From: Bacteroidales bacterium | Lineage (GTDB): Bacteria > Bacteroidota > Bacteroidia > Bacteroidales > P3 | Reading direction: 5' to 3' | Length of the DNA: 64,000 nucleotides | Assembly: GCA_017962545.1 (NCBI GenBank) | Contig: JAGCVD010000028.1 | Span: 1-64,000 of the forward strand | Shown: positions 44,378-52,180 of the stretch, piece by piece | Layout of the letters: every line of letters starts with the position of its first letter | Position numbering within the stretch: position 1 is the first letter of the stretch | Translations under genes and position numbers: made by a program | The notes under the pieces: model-generated | Told to the model about the DNA's origin: nothing | The model's database searches: none | Seen by the model: only the letters and a program-made list of their open reading frames with translations

Positions 44378-45168
44378 AGTTCGTCTATTTCAATGTTGGT
44401 ATTCATATTTACATGCCAGCGGTTGCTTTCGCCGTTGGTGTTTTTCTCCCTTCCATTGTCCATCAGGATTGTCTTCCACTTGGGATTTGTTTCTTTGAGC
44501 AGACAATGCAGCTCGTCGGCCTTGTGTTGCTCCTCCAGGACAAACTCTAACAGATACCCCAACCGCTGGATTGTGGCAGTGGTCGTATAGGGAATCACAT
44601 CACGGATACGGTTGATGTCCACGCTTTCCATCAGTTCAGCAAGGACGGTAGCCGCCCTTTGGTAGCCGCCCACATGAGAAGCGAACTGGAGAAGGTCGAC
44701 AGCAGTCAACTCGGCCGAAGAATAAAGCATCACGCCCATCTCTACGTTTTTCTGCAGCAGCAATTCCGACGGGATGACCTGCCGGTAGTTCCAGTTCAGC
44801 AAGTTGTTCATCTCCGAATGCTTCAGTCGTGGGGGCAGGGTCATTACTTGAGTAACCATTGCCCGTTGGTGGGCTGCGCCGTAATATTCCGCAGCCGATA
44901 GCAGGCAGACATAATAAGGCTTACCCACCTTCTTCATAAGCTCATGGATGTAATAGGTAGGTGGGACAATGCCCTTCAATGCATACTGTGGCGGTATGAT
45001 GACGTAGAAACCGCGGTAGGGAATTTGTATCCTCACGCGGGCCACCTGCCGTTGCAACTCGTTCAATATCGTATTATCCGAAAGGTTCACAGCCTTACGG
45101 ACATCATCAGTAGTGAATGTCACCCGACCCCGTATTTCACGTTCTCTGATAAACTCAGCTATTGTCAT
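44374..45168 (-). CDS. AbiEi-like antitoxin / transcriptional regulator
   Basis: The protein has 264 residues. The N-terminal winged helix (about 1-75: FTTDDVRKAVNLSDNTILNE, GFYVIIPPQYALKG) is followed by an AbiEi-type C-terminal domain with YYVCLLSAAEYYGAAHQRAM at about 90-110. From family knowledge, the winged helix represses the operon promoter and the protein opposes the nucleotidyltransferase without tight binding to it. The pairing and the 4-base overlap with the AbiEii-like gene support the assignment. The C-terminus (MNTNIEIDEL) is polar. Confidence 0.82.
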   Translation of the reverse strand: MTIAEFIREREIRGRVTFTTDDVRKAVNLSDNTILNELQRQVARVRIQIPYRGFYVIIPPQYALKGIVPPTYYIHELMKKVGKPYYVCLLSAAEYYGAAHQRAMVTQVMTLPPRLKHSEMNNLLNWNYRQVIPSELLLQKNVEMGVMLYSSAELTAVDLLQFASHVGGYQRAATVLAELMESVDINRIRDVIPYTTTATIQRLGYLLEFVLEEQHKADELHCLLKETNPKWKTILMDNGREKNTNGESNRWHVNMNTNIEIDEL

Positions 45169-45228
45169 ATTTGCCCTTTATGTTGTAATACACATCTTTA
45201 TAAGCACATCTTAACGACTTTTTGGGTA

Positions 45229-45259
45229 CAAAAATACTAACAATTTTTGAATCGCGCAA
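45229..45259 (-). promoter_or_regulatory. Promoter of the AbiE operon
   Basis: On the minus strand, TTG (45257-45259) and TATTTTTG (45229-45236) are 20 bases apart and fit the Bacteroidetes consensus. The leader to the ATG at 45168 is about 55 bases. Confidence 0.5.
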
Positions 45260-45288
45260 GTATTTATAAGACATACGAAAAAAAATTT

Positions 45289-45313
45289 CACCCCGCATGT
45301 AAGATTTGGGGTG
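45289..45313. repeat. CACCCC/GGGGTG inverted repeat upstream of the second sigma operon
   Basis: Arms CACCCC (45289-45294) and GGGGTG (45308-45313) flank 13 bases and are followed by GTTTTTG. It lies between the divergent AbiE and sigma-factor genes. It could be an operator or a weak terminator; a perfect TAnnTTTG for the sigma gene was not found. Confidence 0.45.
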
Positions 45314-45368
45314 GTTTTTGCGTCTTATATTACAGAAGGCGTCTTCTGGCGTCTTCCGCGAAATGTAG

Positions 45369-45866
45369 ATGGAACAACACGGCGGACAGCGGTACGAGGA
45401 CTACAAGTCCTTCATGCGGCGGCACCAGGAGGTGGTGTGGCGCGTCTGCTACGACTTTGCCCGCGGCGACGTCCCGCGCTGCGAGGACATGGTGCAGGAG
45501 GTGTGGATCATGCTGTGGCTCAAGTTCGACACCATGGCCGCCTGCTCGGAATGGCAGCAACGGGTATGGGTGCGCAAGGTGGCACGCAGCGTCCTCGTCG
45601 ACCTCTACCGCCGCGAGACTCCTCCCCCGGACCCCATCACCTATGAGATTGAGGAGTCCCTCGCCGCCGAAAGCAACGACGTCGCCGAGCGCATCGACGA
45701 ACTCTTCGCCATCCTCACCCCCGACGAACAACGCCTCATGCGTATGCGCCTCGACGGCTACAACGCCGAGGAGATTGCCGCCGAATTCAAGATAGAGAAA
45801 AATGCCGTCTACCAACGTGTGAACCGGATTATGAACAAACTGAGAAACTATGCAACAAGACTATAA
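45369..45866 (+). CDS. RNA polymerase ECF-type sigma factor (second copy of the cassette)
   Basis: The protein has 165 residues. Region 2 lies at about 15-55, with VVWRVCYDFARGDVPRCEDM then VQEVW. Region 4 lies at about 110-160, with LTPDEQRLMRMRLDGYNAEE followed by IAAEF and AVYQRVNRIMNKLR. It is clearly different in sequence from the sigma factor at 3454-3936 but leads the same type of gene series. The 3' end overlaps the next gene by 17 bases. It would act on a small set of promoters. Confidence 0.9.
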   Translation: MEQHGGQRYEDYKSFMRRHQEVVWRVCYDFARGDVPRCEDMVQEVWIMLWLKFDTMAACSEWQQRVWVRKVARSVLVDLYRRETPPPDPITYEIEESLAAESNDVAERIDELFAILTPDEQRLMRMRLDGYNAEEIAAEFKIEKNAVYQRVNRIMNKLRNYATRL

Positions 45867-46086
45867 GACAGAGATGCGGGCCATGACAGAAGGCCTTGCC
45901 GAATGGTGCCACCGGCGGGAACGCCGCCAGCGGGCCACGCGCGCCCTCATTGGCGCCGCGGCGGTGGTGGCCGTCATGGCCATTGCGGCAACACCCGACC
46001 CCGACGGCCATTACGTCAGCAGCGCCCAAGCCCGCGCCGAAACCCTCAACACCATCGAACAGACGACCCTCATTGCCAAACTATGA
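45850..46086 (+). CDS. Small single-pass membrane protein, putative anti-sigma partner
   Basis: The protein has 78 residues. A charged N-terminus with an RRERRQRATR basic stretch (about 22-31) leads into one membrane helix (about 32-47, LIGAAAVVAVMAIAA) and a short outer tail. The RRQRA-helix junction recalls the larger membrane protein at 2903-3457 of the first sigma operon. The start overlaps the sigma gene by 17 bases and the stop overlaps the next start in ATGA (46083-46086). No domain is recognised; an anti-sigma role is inferred from position only. Confidence 0.7.
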   Translation: MQQDYKTEMRAMTEGLAEWCHRRERRQRATRALIGAAAVVAVMAIAATPDPDGHYVSSAQARAETLNTIEQTTLIAKL

Positions 46087-46703
46087 GATACCGCACGCTC
46101 ATAATCACACTCTTGTCCCTGCTCCTTGTGGGCTGCGCGGCGGCGTGGAAATTCCTGCCGCACACGCTGAGCCACGACGAGTGTAGCGACGTCTACCGCC
46201 ACTTCGCCGACATGCGGCTCCCCGGCGTGCGCGTCACCTACATACAGGACAAGATTGTCAACGACACCCTGCGCCTCCCCGTCACCCTCCTCCAGGCCGA
46301 GACTGACGCGGGCTGGACAGTCATCGACAGCCTCTTCGGCCTCACGGCAAACAGGAACATACTCATCAACGACACCACCATCCCCGACGAGGTAAAACGG
46401 TTATTCCTCAGCAATGCCTCACAGTTCACGACGCAGCGCTCCCACCGCGAAACGCCCGAACAACATATTACCTCGATGGACATGCGTCCCGACGACGTCA
46501 CCATCTATATCTTCCATGACCTGCGTTGCGTCACCATCTACGAAACCGGCATCGTAGAAGAGGAAGCGCAGATACTCTTTCAGAACCATAAGGAACTCAA
46601 AGAGCGAAGCCGCACCCAGCAATGGAATGCCACCTCCGACATCGCTTTCGACCACCTCGACTCCCTCGATGCCGCACGCAATCAAGAAACAATAAACCTT
46701 TAA
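46083..46703 (+). CDS. Lipoprotein of the sigma-factor operon, paralogous to the 2418-2891 product
   Basis: The protein has 206 residues from the ATG at 46083; upstream codons of this frame lie within the two preceding genes. The signal MRYRTLIITLLSLLLVGC ends in a lipobox (LVGC), so it should be lipid-anchored. The DVYRHFADMRLPGVRVTYIQ and VTLLQAETDAGW segments followed by FGL match the small exported protein of the first sigma operon. The C-terminal 60 residues, rich in Glu, Gln and Asp, have no counterpart there. Function is unknown; DUF4252/DUF6108-type proteins are the nearest guess. Confidence 0.75.
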   Translation: MRYRTLIITLLSLLLVGCAAAWKFLPHTLSHDECSDVYRHFADMRLPGVRVTYIQDKIVNDTLRLPVTLLQAETDAGWTVIDSLFGLTANRNILINDTTIPDEVKRLFLSNASQFTTQRSHRETPEQHITSMDMRPDDVTIYIFHDLRCVTIYETGIVEEEAQILFQNHKELKERSRTQQWNATSDIAFDHLDSLDAARNQETINL

Positions 46704-46715
46704 CAATATAAAACA

Positions 46716-48515
46716 ATGAAACACAGCATTACCAAGTCCCTCTTCACTCTTTTGGTGGCAACATGCCTTCCAGCCGTTGCATCGGCGCAATATTTCGAAG
46801 TAGGCGGCATCGTCTATGGCACCACTTCAGAACAAACGGTCGAAGTGTTGCCGAACTATTATCTGCACAACACCCCCTACAGTGGTTCCATCGTCATTCC
46901 ACAGACGGTGGAGTATGACGGCAACACCTACACGGTGACGGCATTGGCCGAGTCGGCTTTCGAGAGTTGCACCACCGTTACCAGCCTGACGCTTCCGCCA
47001 ACCATTCGCAGCATCGGGTCGCATTGTTTCTACAACTGCACATTCACGACGCTGCAGTTGCCCGACTCGTTGCACCGAATCGACGACCACGCCTTCCTCT
47101 ATTCCAGCATTTCGTCATTACACCTGCCCGCTTGTTTTGAAGAGTATGACGAGTGTTCTTTCTGGGCAAGGAACCTGATGAGTATCACGGTCGATGAGGC
47201 CAATCCCCGTTACCGTTCCATCGACGGATGGCTCTACAGCAAGGACAGCCTCACGCTCTGCATCGTGCCCAGTGGTGAGACGGGAGCCGTCGCGGTGCCA
47301 CAATTCGTGCAGCATCTCGGCAAGATGGCTTTCGGCTTCTGCAGCCACATCACATCGGTCACACTGCCAGAGGGATTGCTGTCCATCGGTGACTTCACTT
47401 TCAACTGCTGCGCAACGGTCGACGGTATTGTCGTCCCCTCGACGGTGACACATATCGGCGTCAACCCCTTTTCCTACTGTCCGCAGATGAACAACCTCTC
47501 CATCGCCGAGGGCAACACGCATTATGTGATGGACGGTCTGATGCTCTACAGCGTGGGCTACGACACGCTGGTTTCGTGCCACAAGTCGGGTACCACGGTG
47601 ACTCTCAATCCCAACCTGAAGGTCTTGGGCGGCTTCGAGAACAACACCTGGGTGCGGAACATCAGTATTCCTGAGACTGTGACCGACATAACCGAAAACT
47701 GCTTCAACGGCTGCCAGATTACCAACATCACGCTGCCGATGCACATGAAGTCGATTGGCCGGAAAGCCTTTTCCGAGAACGACCGGCTGGCCAGCGTCAC
47801 CATGCCGCAGACGCTGCTCTCAATGGGGCAGGGTGCATTTGAGCACTGCTATGCGCTAACCTCCATCGTCATTCCCGACTCGCTGCGAGTCATTCCAAAA
47901 GAAGCCTTCAATTCGTGCATAAAACTCAGTTCCGTCACGTGGGGTAATGATGTCGAAGAGATAGGCGACTATGCCTTCTGGGCGCTGTCGCAAATGAGTC
48001 AATCACATATTACTAATCTTGACCTCCCGGCATCGCTGAGGAAGGTCGGTGATTGCGCTTTTGGTGCATGCACCAACAATCTGCGCTCGGTGACCTTCCA
48101 CGGACAGGTGGACACCCTGGGCATCGCTGTTTTCGAGAGCGCCAACATCCAAAAGATACGCTTCACCGGCGGCTTGCCTCCCGCCATCAAGGGTGAAGGC
48201 CCCCTCTACATGATAGGCCAAATAGATACCATCGCCATTTGTGGAAATCTTGATGCCTGGCTGGACGACAGCTACTGGGGACAGTTCGCCGACCAGATTG
48301 TAGAGGACTGCAATTTAGGCATCGGCACCCCTGACGCTGACGCCATCAATATCTATGCTCTCGGTGGACGCATCATCGTGGACGGTGCCGAGGGCGAGAC
48401 TGTCCGCATCTTCGACATCACCGGCCGCAGCGTCCTGAACCGCGGCCTCCCCGCCGGAGTCTACCTTGTCAAAATCGGCGACCGCCCAGCACGAAAAATC
48501 GTAGTAATGAAATAG
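46716..48515 (+). CDS. BspA-type leucine-rich repeat surface protein with T9SS tail
   Basis: The protein has 599 residues. The signal peptide MKHSITKSLFTLLVATCLPA ends at VASAQ. From about residue 60 to 510 it carries BspA/TpLRR-type repeats (LRR_5-like) such as VTSLTLPPTIRSIGSHCFYN, with IPETVTDI and ITLPMHMKSIGRKAF variants. The last 80 residues form a T9SS type A sorting domain (TVRIFDITGRSVL, AGVYLVKIG, ARKIVV). BspA-like proteins bind host matrix or other cells in oral and gut Bacteroidetes; the ligand here is unknown. It is the secreted end product of the second sigma operon, as the FN3/PKD protein is of the first. Confidence 0.9.
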   Translation: MKHSITKSLFTLLVATCLPAVASAQYFEVGGIVYGTTSEQTVEVLPNYYLHNTPYSGSIVIPQTVEYDGNTYTVTALAESAFESCTTVTSLTLPPTIRSIGSHCFYNCTFTTLQLPDSLHRIDDHAFLYSSISSLHLPACFEEYDECSFWARNLMSITVDEANPRYRSIDGWLYSKDSLTLCIVPSGETGAVAVPQFVQHLGKMAFGFCSHITSVTLPEGLLSIGDFTFNCCATVDGIVVPSTVTHIGVNPFSYCPQMNNLSIAEGNTHYVMDGLMLYSVGYDTLVSCHKSGTTVTLNPNLKVLGGFENNTWVRNISIPETVTDITENCFNGCQITNITLPMHMKSIGRKAFSENDRLASVTMPQTLLSMGQGAFEHCYALTSIVIPDSLRVIPKEAFNSCIKLSSVTWGNDVEEIGDYAFWALSQMSQSHITNLDLPASLRKVGDCAFGACTNNLRSVTFHGQVDTLGIAVFESANIQKIRFTGGLPPAIKGEGPLYMIGQIDTIAICGNLDAWLDDSYWGQFADQIVEDCNLGIGTPDADAINIYALGGRIIVDGAEGETVRIFDITGRSVLNRGLPAGVYLVKIGDRPARKIVVMK

Positions 48516-48535
48516 ACATCAAAAACACATCCAAT

Positions 48536-49477
48536 ATGACACACCACATCATCAAATCCCTCGCCGCCCTCGCCTTGGGCGCAATGCTGATGGCTTTCGG
48601 AAGCCATTCAAGCAGCGACAAGGCCAAGACGGATGCCGTGTATGGCAACAAACTTATGACTATCAACTACCACAAGGAAGGAGGAAAACAACTGCTTTTC
48701 GGCACGATAGGATACTATCATTGCCAGAGCAAACTCGTCCTTGTGGACAATTCCTGGGAAGGTACCGTCACCTGCCAAGGCGAGGGCTGGGCCACCAGTT
48801 GGCGCAACTGGGAGTTGTCGGACATTGAGACCTCAAAAGGTAAGGTAAACGGCAAGATATTGGGTGACAAAGAGAAACGTATGCTACAGGCCGTCGACCG
48901 CAAGCTGCGCAAAGGCAAGGCCGAAGGCAAGGTGGTCCGCAGTGTGCGCTGCAAAGCAGAAGAAGGCATGGTGGACCTGACATTCATCGTCAACTGGAGC
49001 AACGGCAACTCCAACGGTGACGCAGACATCACGCTGACTGTTAAGGAGGTAATTAAGAAGAAAGGAGAGCATGAACTTGTCGGCAACTGGCAGTATGTCA
49101 AATCAGCTGTTGCTATCCATTGGGACGACCCCGCACCATTCCACGACAGCGCGGCGCAGGACGAGGAGAAGTCCGAGCGCAAGGACATGACCATCAACGC
49201 TGACGGAAGCATGACAATGGTGGCCAGAGATGTTGAAAGCGGTCGTGTGTACAGAGACGGCGACAGCTGCGCAATGAAGTTTAAGAGCTATGACCTCACA
49301 TGGGTTCTCTCCGCAGCGACGGACTCGCTGAAGGTCATGTCGCCATCCGGTGGCAGCGAGACCTGGAGAATCGACCAGCTGGACGGAAACACTCTTGTCT
49401 ATGTTGTGGACAAGCCTTTTGAAAGCCATCTAGGTTCCGGTATTCTCACCTACACGTACACCTACCGTCGCAGATAA
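48536..49477 (+). CDS. Exported protein with lipocalin-like C-terminal part
   Basis: The protein has 313 residues. The signal-like N-terminus MTHHIIKSLAALALGAMLMA is followed by FGSHSSSDK, with no cysteine at the expected lipobox although the gene downstream has one. Residues about 45-170 form a first beta-rich region (GGKQLLFGTIGYYHCQSKLV). About 180-313 resemble a lipocalin-like fold (HELVGNWQYVKSAV, MTINADGSMTMVARD, ILTYTYTYRRR). No recognised family. The first 60 bases are nearly the same as those of the next gene, suggesting duplication of the signal segment. Confidence 0.75.
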   Translation: MTHHIIKSLAALALGAMLMAFGSHSSSDKAKTDAVYGNKLMTINYHKEGGKQLLFGTIGYYHCQSKLVLVDNSWEGTVTCQGEGWATSWRNWELSDIETSKGKVNGKILGDKEKRMLQAVDRKLRKGKAEGKVVRSVRCKAEEGMVDLTFIVNWSNGNSNGDADITLTVKEVIKKKGEHELVGNWQYVKSAVAIHWDDPAPFHDSAAQDEEKSERKDMTINADGSMTMVARDVESGRVYRDGDSCAMKFKSYDLTWVLSAATDSLKVMSPSGGSETWRIDQLDGNTLVYVVDKPFESHLGSGILTYTYTYRRR

Positions 49478-49497
49478 CGAACAAACACACACCCAAC

Positions 49498-50007
49498 ATG
49501 CAACACCACATCCTCAAATCCCTCGCCGTCCTCGTCATGGGCGCGATGCTGCTGACGGGCTGCGGCGCAAGCAAGTCGCTGGAGAAACAGTTGGCCAAGA
49601 TGCCGCAGAAGGCAATGCTGCTCAGCGAGGTGACGGAGCGCGGCCTGACGCTCGACACGCTGGAGACCGTCTACCCCAGCGGCATGTCGCAATGGAGCGC
49701 CGACAGCGTGCCACAGGAGTATATGCTTTCGTGGCAGAAGTTCATCTACGGCCTCCGCAACGCCCTCGTCGCCGAGGGCATGAACTGGACGGAACCCTAC
49801 AGTCTGTGGGGACGCGCCTACTTCGCGCCCGACGGCACGGTGGACCATTACTTCTACACCTGGCGCGGCAAGTCGCAGCCCTCCGACGAGTGGAAGGTGC
49901 AGTTCCGCGAGGTGCTGGAGCGTTTCCTCGCCACCTACCGCTTCGAGTACCCCATGAACCGCCGTTTCGCCCAGTGCGGCGGCGTTTCGTTGCGACCAGC
50001 ACAATGA
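49498..50007 (+). CDS. Small lipoprotein of unknown function
   Basis: The protein has 169 residues. The signal MQHHILKSLAVLVMGAMLLT is followed by the lipobox cysteine (LLTGC). The mature part has a helix-rich segment (KSLEKQLAKMPQKAMLL) and a C-terminal half with YSLWGRAYFAPDGTVDHYFY and RFLATYRFEYPMNRRF. The pattern of a DGTVDHYFY strand followed by a final helix recalls small TonB C-terminal-like folds, but no motif is firm. It is the last gene of the operon begun by the sigma factor; no terminator was seen after it. Confidence 0.75.
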   Translation: MQHHILKSLAVLVMGAMLLTGCGASKSLEKQLAKMPQKAMLLSEVTERGLTLDTLETVYPSGMSQWSADSVPQEYMLSWQKFIYGLRNALVAEGMNWTEPYSLWGRAYFAPDGTVDHYFYTWRGKSQPSDEWKVQFREVLERFLATYRFEYPMNRRFAQCGGVSLRPAQ

Positions 50008-50061
50008 CGTGAATAACCCCGCCCGTTTGTCATGCTGAGAGAGTGACTTGGAACATACGGC

Positions 50062-50113
50062 CGGTTTTTGTGGGACGGGAACACAATAATCGGCAGGGAG
50101 CTGCGTTATGAAG
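50062..50113 (+). repeat. 52-bp direct repeat, left copy
   Basis: It matches 51067-51118 with two mismatches (positions 50075 and 50095). The right copy is the leader and first codons of the DUF4837 gene. Here the ATG (50108) opens only a short frame that ends within about a dozen codons. Confidence 0.93.
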
Positions 50114-50165
50114 CGCTACGAGGCATTGGCCTGGCCCGAGTAAAGGAAAAGATTTTTATAAGAAA

Positions 50166-50657
50166 TCATTTGTAGGCGTACTCCAGATTGGATAGCACAC
50201 GGTCAAACGACTCGGTGATAGGCTTTAATTCGGGGTGGTCTTTCCTGACAATGAGTGACACATATTGCAGCACGCCCTCGTAGGGTACCTCCCGCTGTAG
50301 CAGGCGGTATTCATCCCGATGGGGGTATGCATTAAACCAGCGGTTGAAAAGACGGTTGCGCGCAGCCTGCCGCCCGTCCATGGAATCGCAGATATACAGA
50401 AGCCCTTTCGCACTCGAATTGAAGAACTCCTCCATCAAGGCAACCACAACCTCATGCACATGGCTGTCGGCTCCCGCGTGGACTTCGGTATCGAGGCAAT
50501 ATTGATAGATACCGTGTTCGTAGAAAAGCGGGTCTTCGATGAAGGCGACGTGATAGGGACGTCCCTTCTCGGTGACAAAGAAAAAAGATCCTGACGAGTC
50601 AGAATCTATCTTGTAGGGGGATTTTGTGTTGACCGCGGATAACGAAATCAGGTCCAT
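50166..50657 (-). CDS. DUF6169-like protein of the repeat-bounded cassette
   Basis: The protein has 163 residues. The N-terminus SPYKIDSDSSGSFFFVTEKG followed by RPYHVAFIED resembles DUF6169-type Bacteroidetes proteins. Then come VHEVVVALMEEFFNSSAKGL and a helical part with YICDSMDGRQAARNRLFNRW. No catalytic motif is recognised. The start overlaps the stop of the upstream 62-residue gene by one base (TAATG), so the two are translated as a pair. The two-gene layout suggests a toxin-antitoxin or small defence unit, but this is inference only. Confidence 0.7.
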   Translation of the reverse strand: MDLISLSAVNTKSPYKIDSDSSGSFFFVTEKGRPYHVAFIEDPLFYEHGIYQYCLDTEVHAGADSHVHEVVVALMEEFFNSSAKGLLYICDSMDGRQAARNRLFNRWFNAYPHRDEYRLLQREVPYEGVLQYVSLIVRKDHPELKPITESFDRVLSNLEYAYK

Positions 50658-50845
50658 TACTTGACAATGGCGATTTGTTTAATACCCATCTTCTCCATCT
50701 CCTTGCGGGTGGCGTTCTGACGTACGGCAGCCGTCCAACGCTTGCGCATAGACATGGTATTGCCGAACATTTTGCGGATGTCCTTAGGGGTATTGATTGC
50801 CGTTTCCATTTGTTTGTCAATCCTTTGTAATGATGTCGCCATCAT
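50657..50845 (-). CDS. Small protein paired with the DUF6169-like gene
   Basis: The protein has 62 residues and is rich in basic and helical residues: TPKDIRKMFGNTMSMRKRW and QNATRKEMEKMGIKQIAIVK. It has no signal peptide or membrane segment. It could bind nucleic acid or act as the antidote of its partner. ATGs at 50845 and 50842 begin the frame; the 5' spacer upstream is A/T-rich. The coupling to the DUF6169-like gene supports its being real despite its size. Confidence 0.6.
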   Translation of the reverse strand: MMATSLQRIDKQMETAINTPKDIRKMFGNTMSMRKRWTAAVRQNATRKEMEKMGIKQIAIVK

Positions 50846-51066
50846 TGTTCCATTTGCAAATATACAACTATTTCTTGAACTGACAAAAATTATTTTGTTC
50901 GCACGGGCAGAATAACAGATCTTCCTCGGACCATCGCGACTGTTCTATCTATTGATTATTCTGACAGGAAGGATACACTTTTATGAGGGAATGACAAAAT
51001 AAATCAGCATTTTTATGAGGGAATAATACCTAACAAGTGCATTTTTATGGGGGAAACACTACTGGG
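50846..51066. other. Leader and intergenic part of the repeat-bounded cassette
   Basis: No gene was seen. The stretch is visibly richer in A/T than the flanking genes. It contains three imperfect copies of a short TTTTTATGAGGGAA-like unit, annotated separately, just before the right 52-bp repeat. Confidence 0.6.
50978..51055 (+). repeat. Three spaced copies of a TTTTATGAGGGAA-like unit
   Basis: The units are CTTTTATGAGGGAA (50978-50991), ATTTTTATGAGGGAA (51009-51023) and ATTTTTATGGGGGAA (51041-51055). They are 31-32 bp apart, about three DNA helical turns. Spacers differ. They could be protein-binding iterons of an operator or attachment region. Confidence 0.75.
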
Positions 51067-51118
51067 CGGTTTTTGTGGGGCGGGAACACAATAATCGGCC
51101 GGGAGCTGCGTTATGAAG
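51067..51118 (+). repeat. 52-bp direct repeat, right copy
   Basis: It differs from the left copy at 51080 and 51100. It lies immediately upstream of the DUF4837 gene and includes the first possible ATG (51113) of that frame. Confidence 0.93.
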
Positions 51119-51136
51119 GAAAAACGACATAACGCC

Positions 51137-52174
51137 ATGAAACGGAAAATCCTCCTCCCCCTCCTCGCCGTCCTGCTGTTGGCAGCATGCAACGACAACA
51201 CGCAAAATCCCGCCGACCAGAAGAAAGGCTCGTCGGGCAAGACCCTCGAACTGCTCGTGGTGGCCGACCCCGGCGTGTACGCCGGCGAGACGAAGGAGCT
51301 CATCGACTCCCTCTTCACCCGTCCGCAGGAAGGGCTGTACAACCCCGATCCGATGTTCGACATCGTCAATATCCCCCTCTCGTCGTACCGCAACACCGAG
51401 ATGTTCCGCGTGCACCGCAACATACTGCTCTGCGATGTCAACAGCGAGAACCCCGGAAAAGTGTACAAGCATATCGACGAGTACGCCGCCCCGCAGGTGA
51501 TATACGACTTCGCGGTGAAGGACACCAAGTCGTTGAGAGAGAAACTCCGCAAATATGAGAGCGACATCCTCGATGAACTCTACAAGGCCGAGCACAGGCG
51601 TGTCATCAAAGCCTTCCGCGGCATGTACAACCACAAGCTGTGCAAGGCTTTGGAAGACCAGTTCGGCTTCAGGCTGACCTTCTCCAACGAGTTCGCCCTG
51701 GCCAAGCAGGATGTCGACTTCGCGTGGGTGCGCAAGGAGGCCAAAGACTTCGGCATCGGCGTGCTGGTGGACGTGATGCCCTACACCGACAGCAAGATTT
51801 TCGAGGAGCAGACCCTCCTCGACCGTATCGATACCATCATGCGCCGTCATGTGCCTGCCCCCGCCGAGAACAGCTACATGGGCCTGGAACGCCGCCGCGA
51901 CGAGCAGGGCTACTACCTCGCCCCTATCTACCGGAAGCATGTGAAATTCGAGGGCAGCCCCTACTGCATCGAGACACGTGGCAACTGGCGCGCCTTCGGC
52001 GACTTCATGGGCGGTCCTTTCGTGAGCTACGCCCTCCTCTCGCCCGACCAGAAGAAAGTTGTCATCCTCACGGGCTATGTCTACTGCCCGCGCAACAAGC
52101 CGTGGTCGAAACGCGACTTGCTGATGCAGGTGGAGAGCATCTGCCACTCCCTCGATTTCGACACAGCCGAATAG
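51137..52174 (+). CDS. DUF4837 family lipoprotein
   Basis: The protein has 345 residues from the second in-frame ATG (MKRKILLPLLAVLLLAAC, lipobox LLAAC); the ATG at 51113 would add eight polar residues before the signal. The mature protein has the DUF4837 layout: ELLVVADPGVYAGETKELID, PDPMFDIVNIPLSSYRNTEM, FRVHRNILLCDV, then KALEDQFGFRLTFSNEFALA. The family is common in Bacteroidetes as a single exported protein of unknown function and often precedes an outer-membrane DUF6089 gene, as here (6 bases apart). Confidence 0.85.
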   Translation: MKRKILLPLLAVLLLAACNDNTQNPADQKKGSSGKTLELLVVADPGVYAGETKELIDSLFTRPQEGLYNPDPMFDIVNIPLSSYRNTEMFRVHRNILLCDVNSENPGKVYKHIDEYAAPQVIYDFAVKDTKSLREKLRKYESDILDELYKAEHRRVIKAFRGMYNHKLCKALEDQFGFRLTFSNEFALAKQDVDFAWVRKEAKDFGIGVLVDVMPYTDSKIFEEQTLLDRIDTIMRRHVPAPAENSYMGLERRRDEQGYYLAPIYRKHVKFEGSPYCIETRGNWRAFGDFMGGPFVSYALLSPDQKKVVILTGYVYCPRNKPWSKRDLLMQVESICHSLDFDTAE

Positions 52175-52180
52175 CCCTCA

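Noticed and set aside
8456..45292. Shared 15-base string AAAAAAAATTTCACC at about 8456 and 45278
   Set aside because: The string is dominated by an A-run, the flanks differ and the genes are unrelated, so chance is the simpler explanation.
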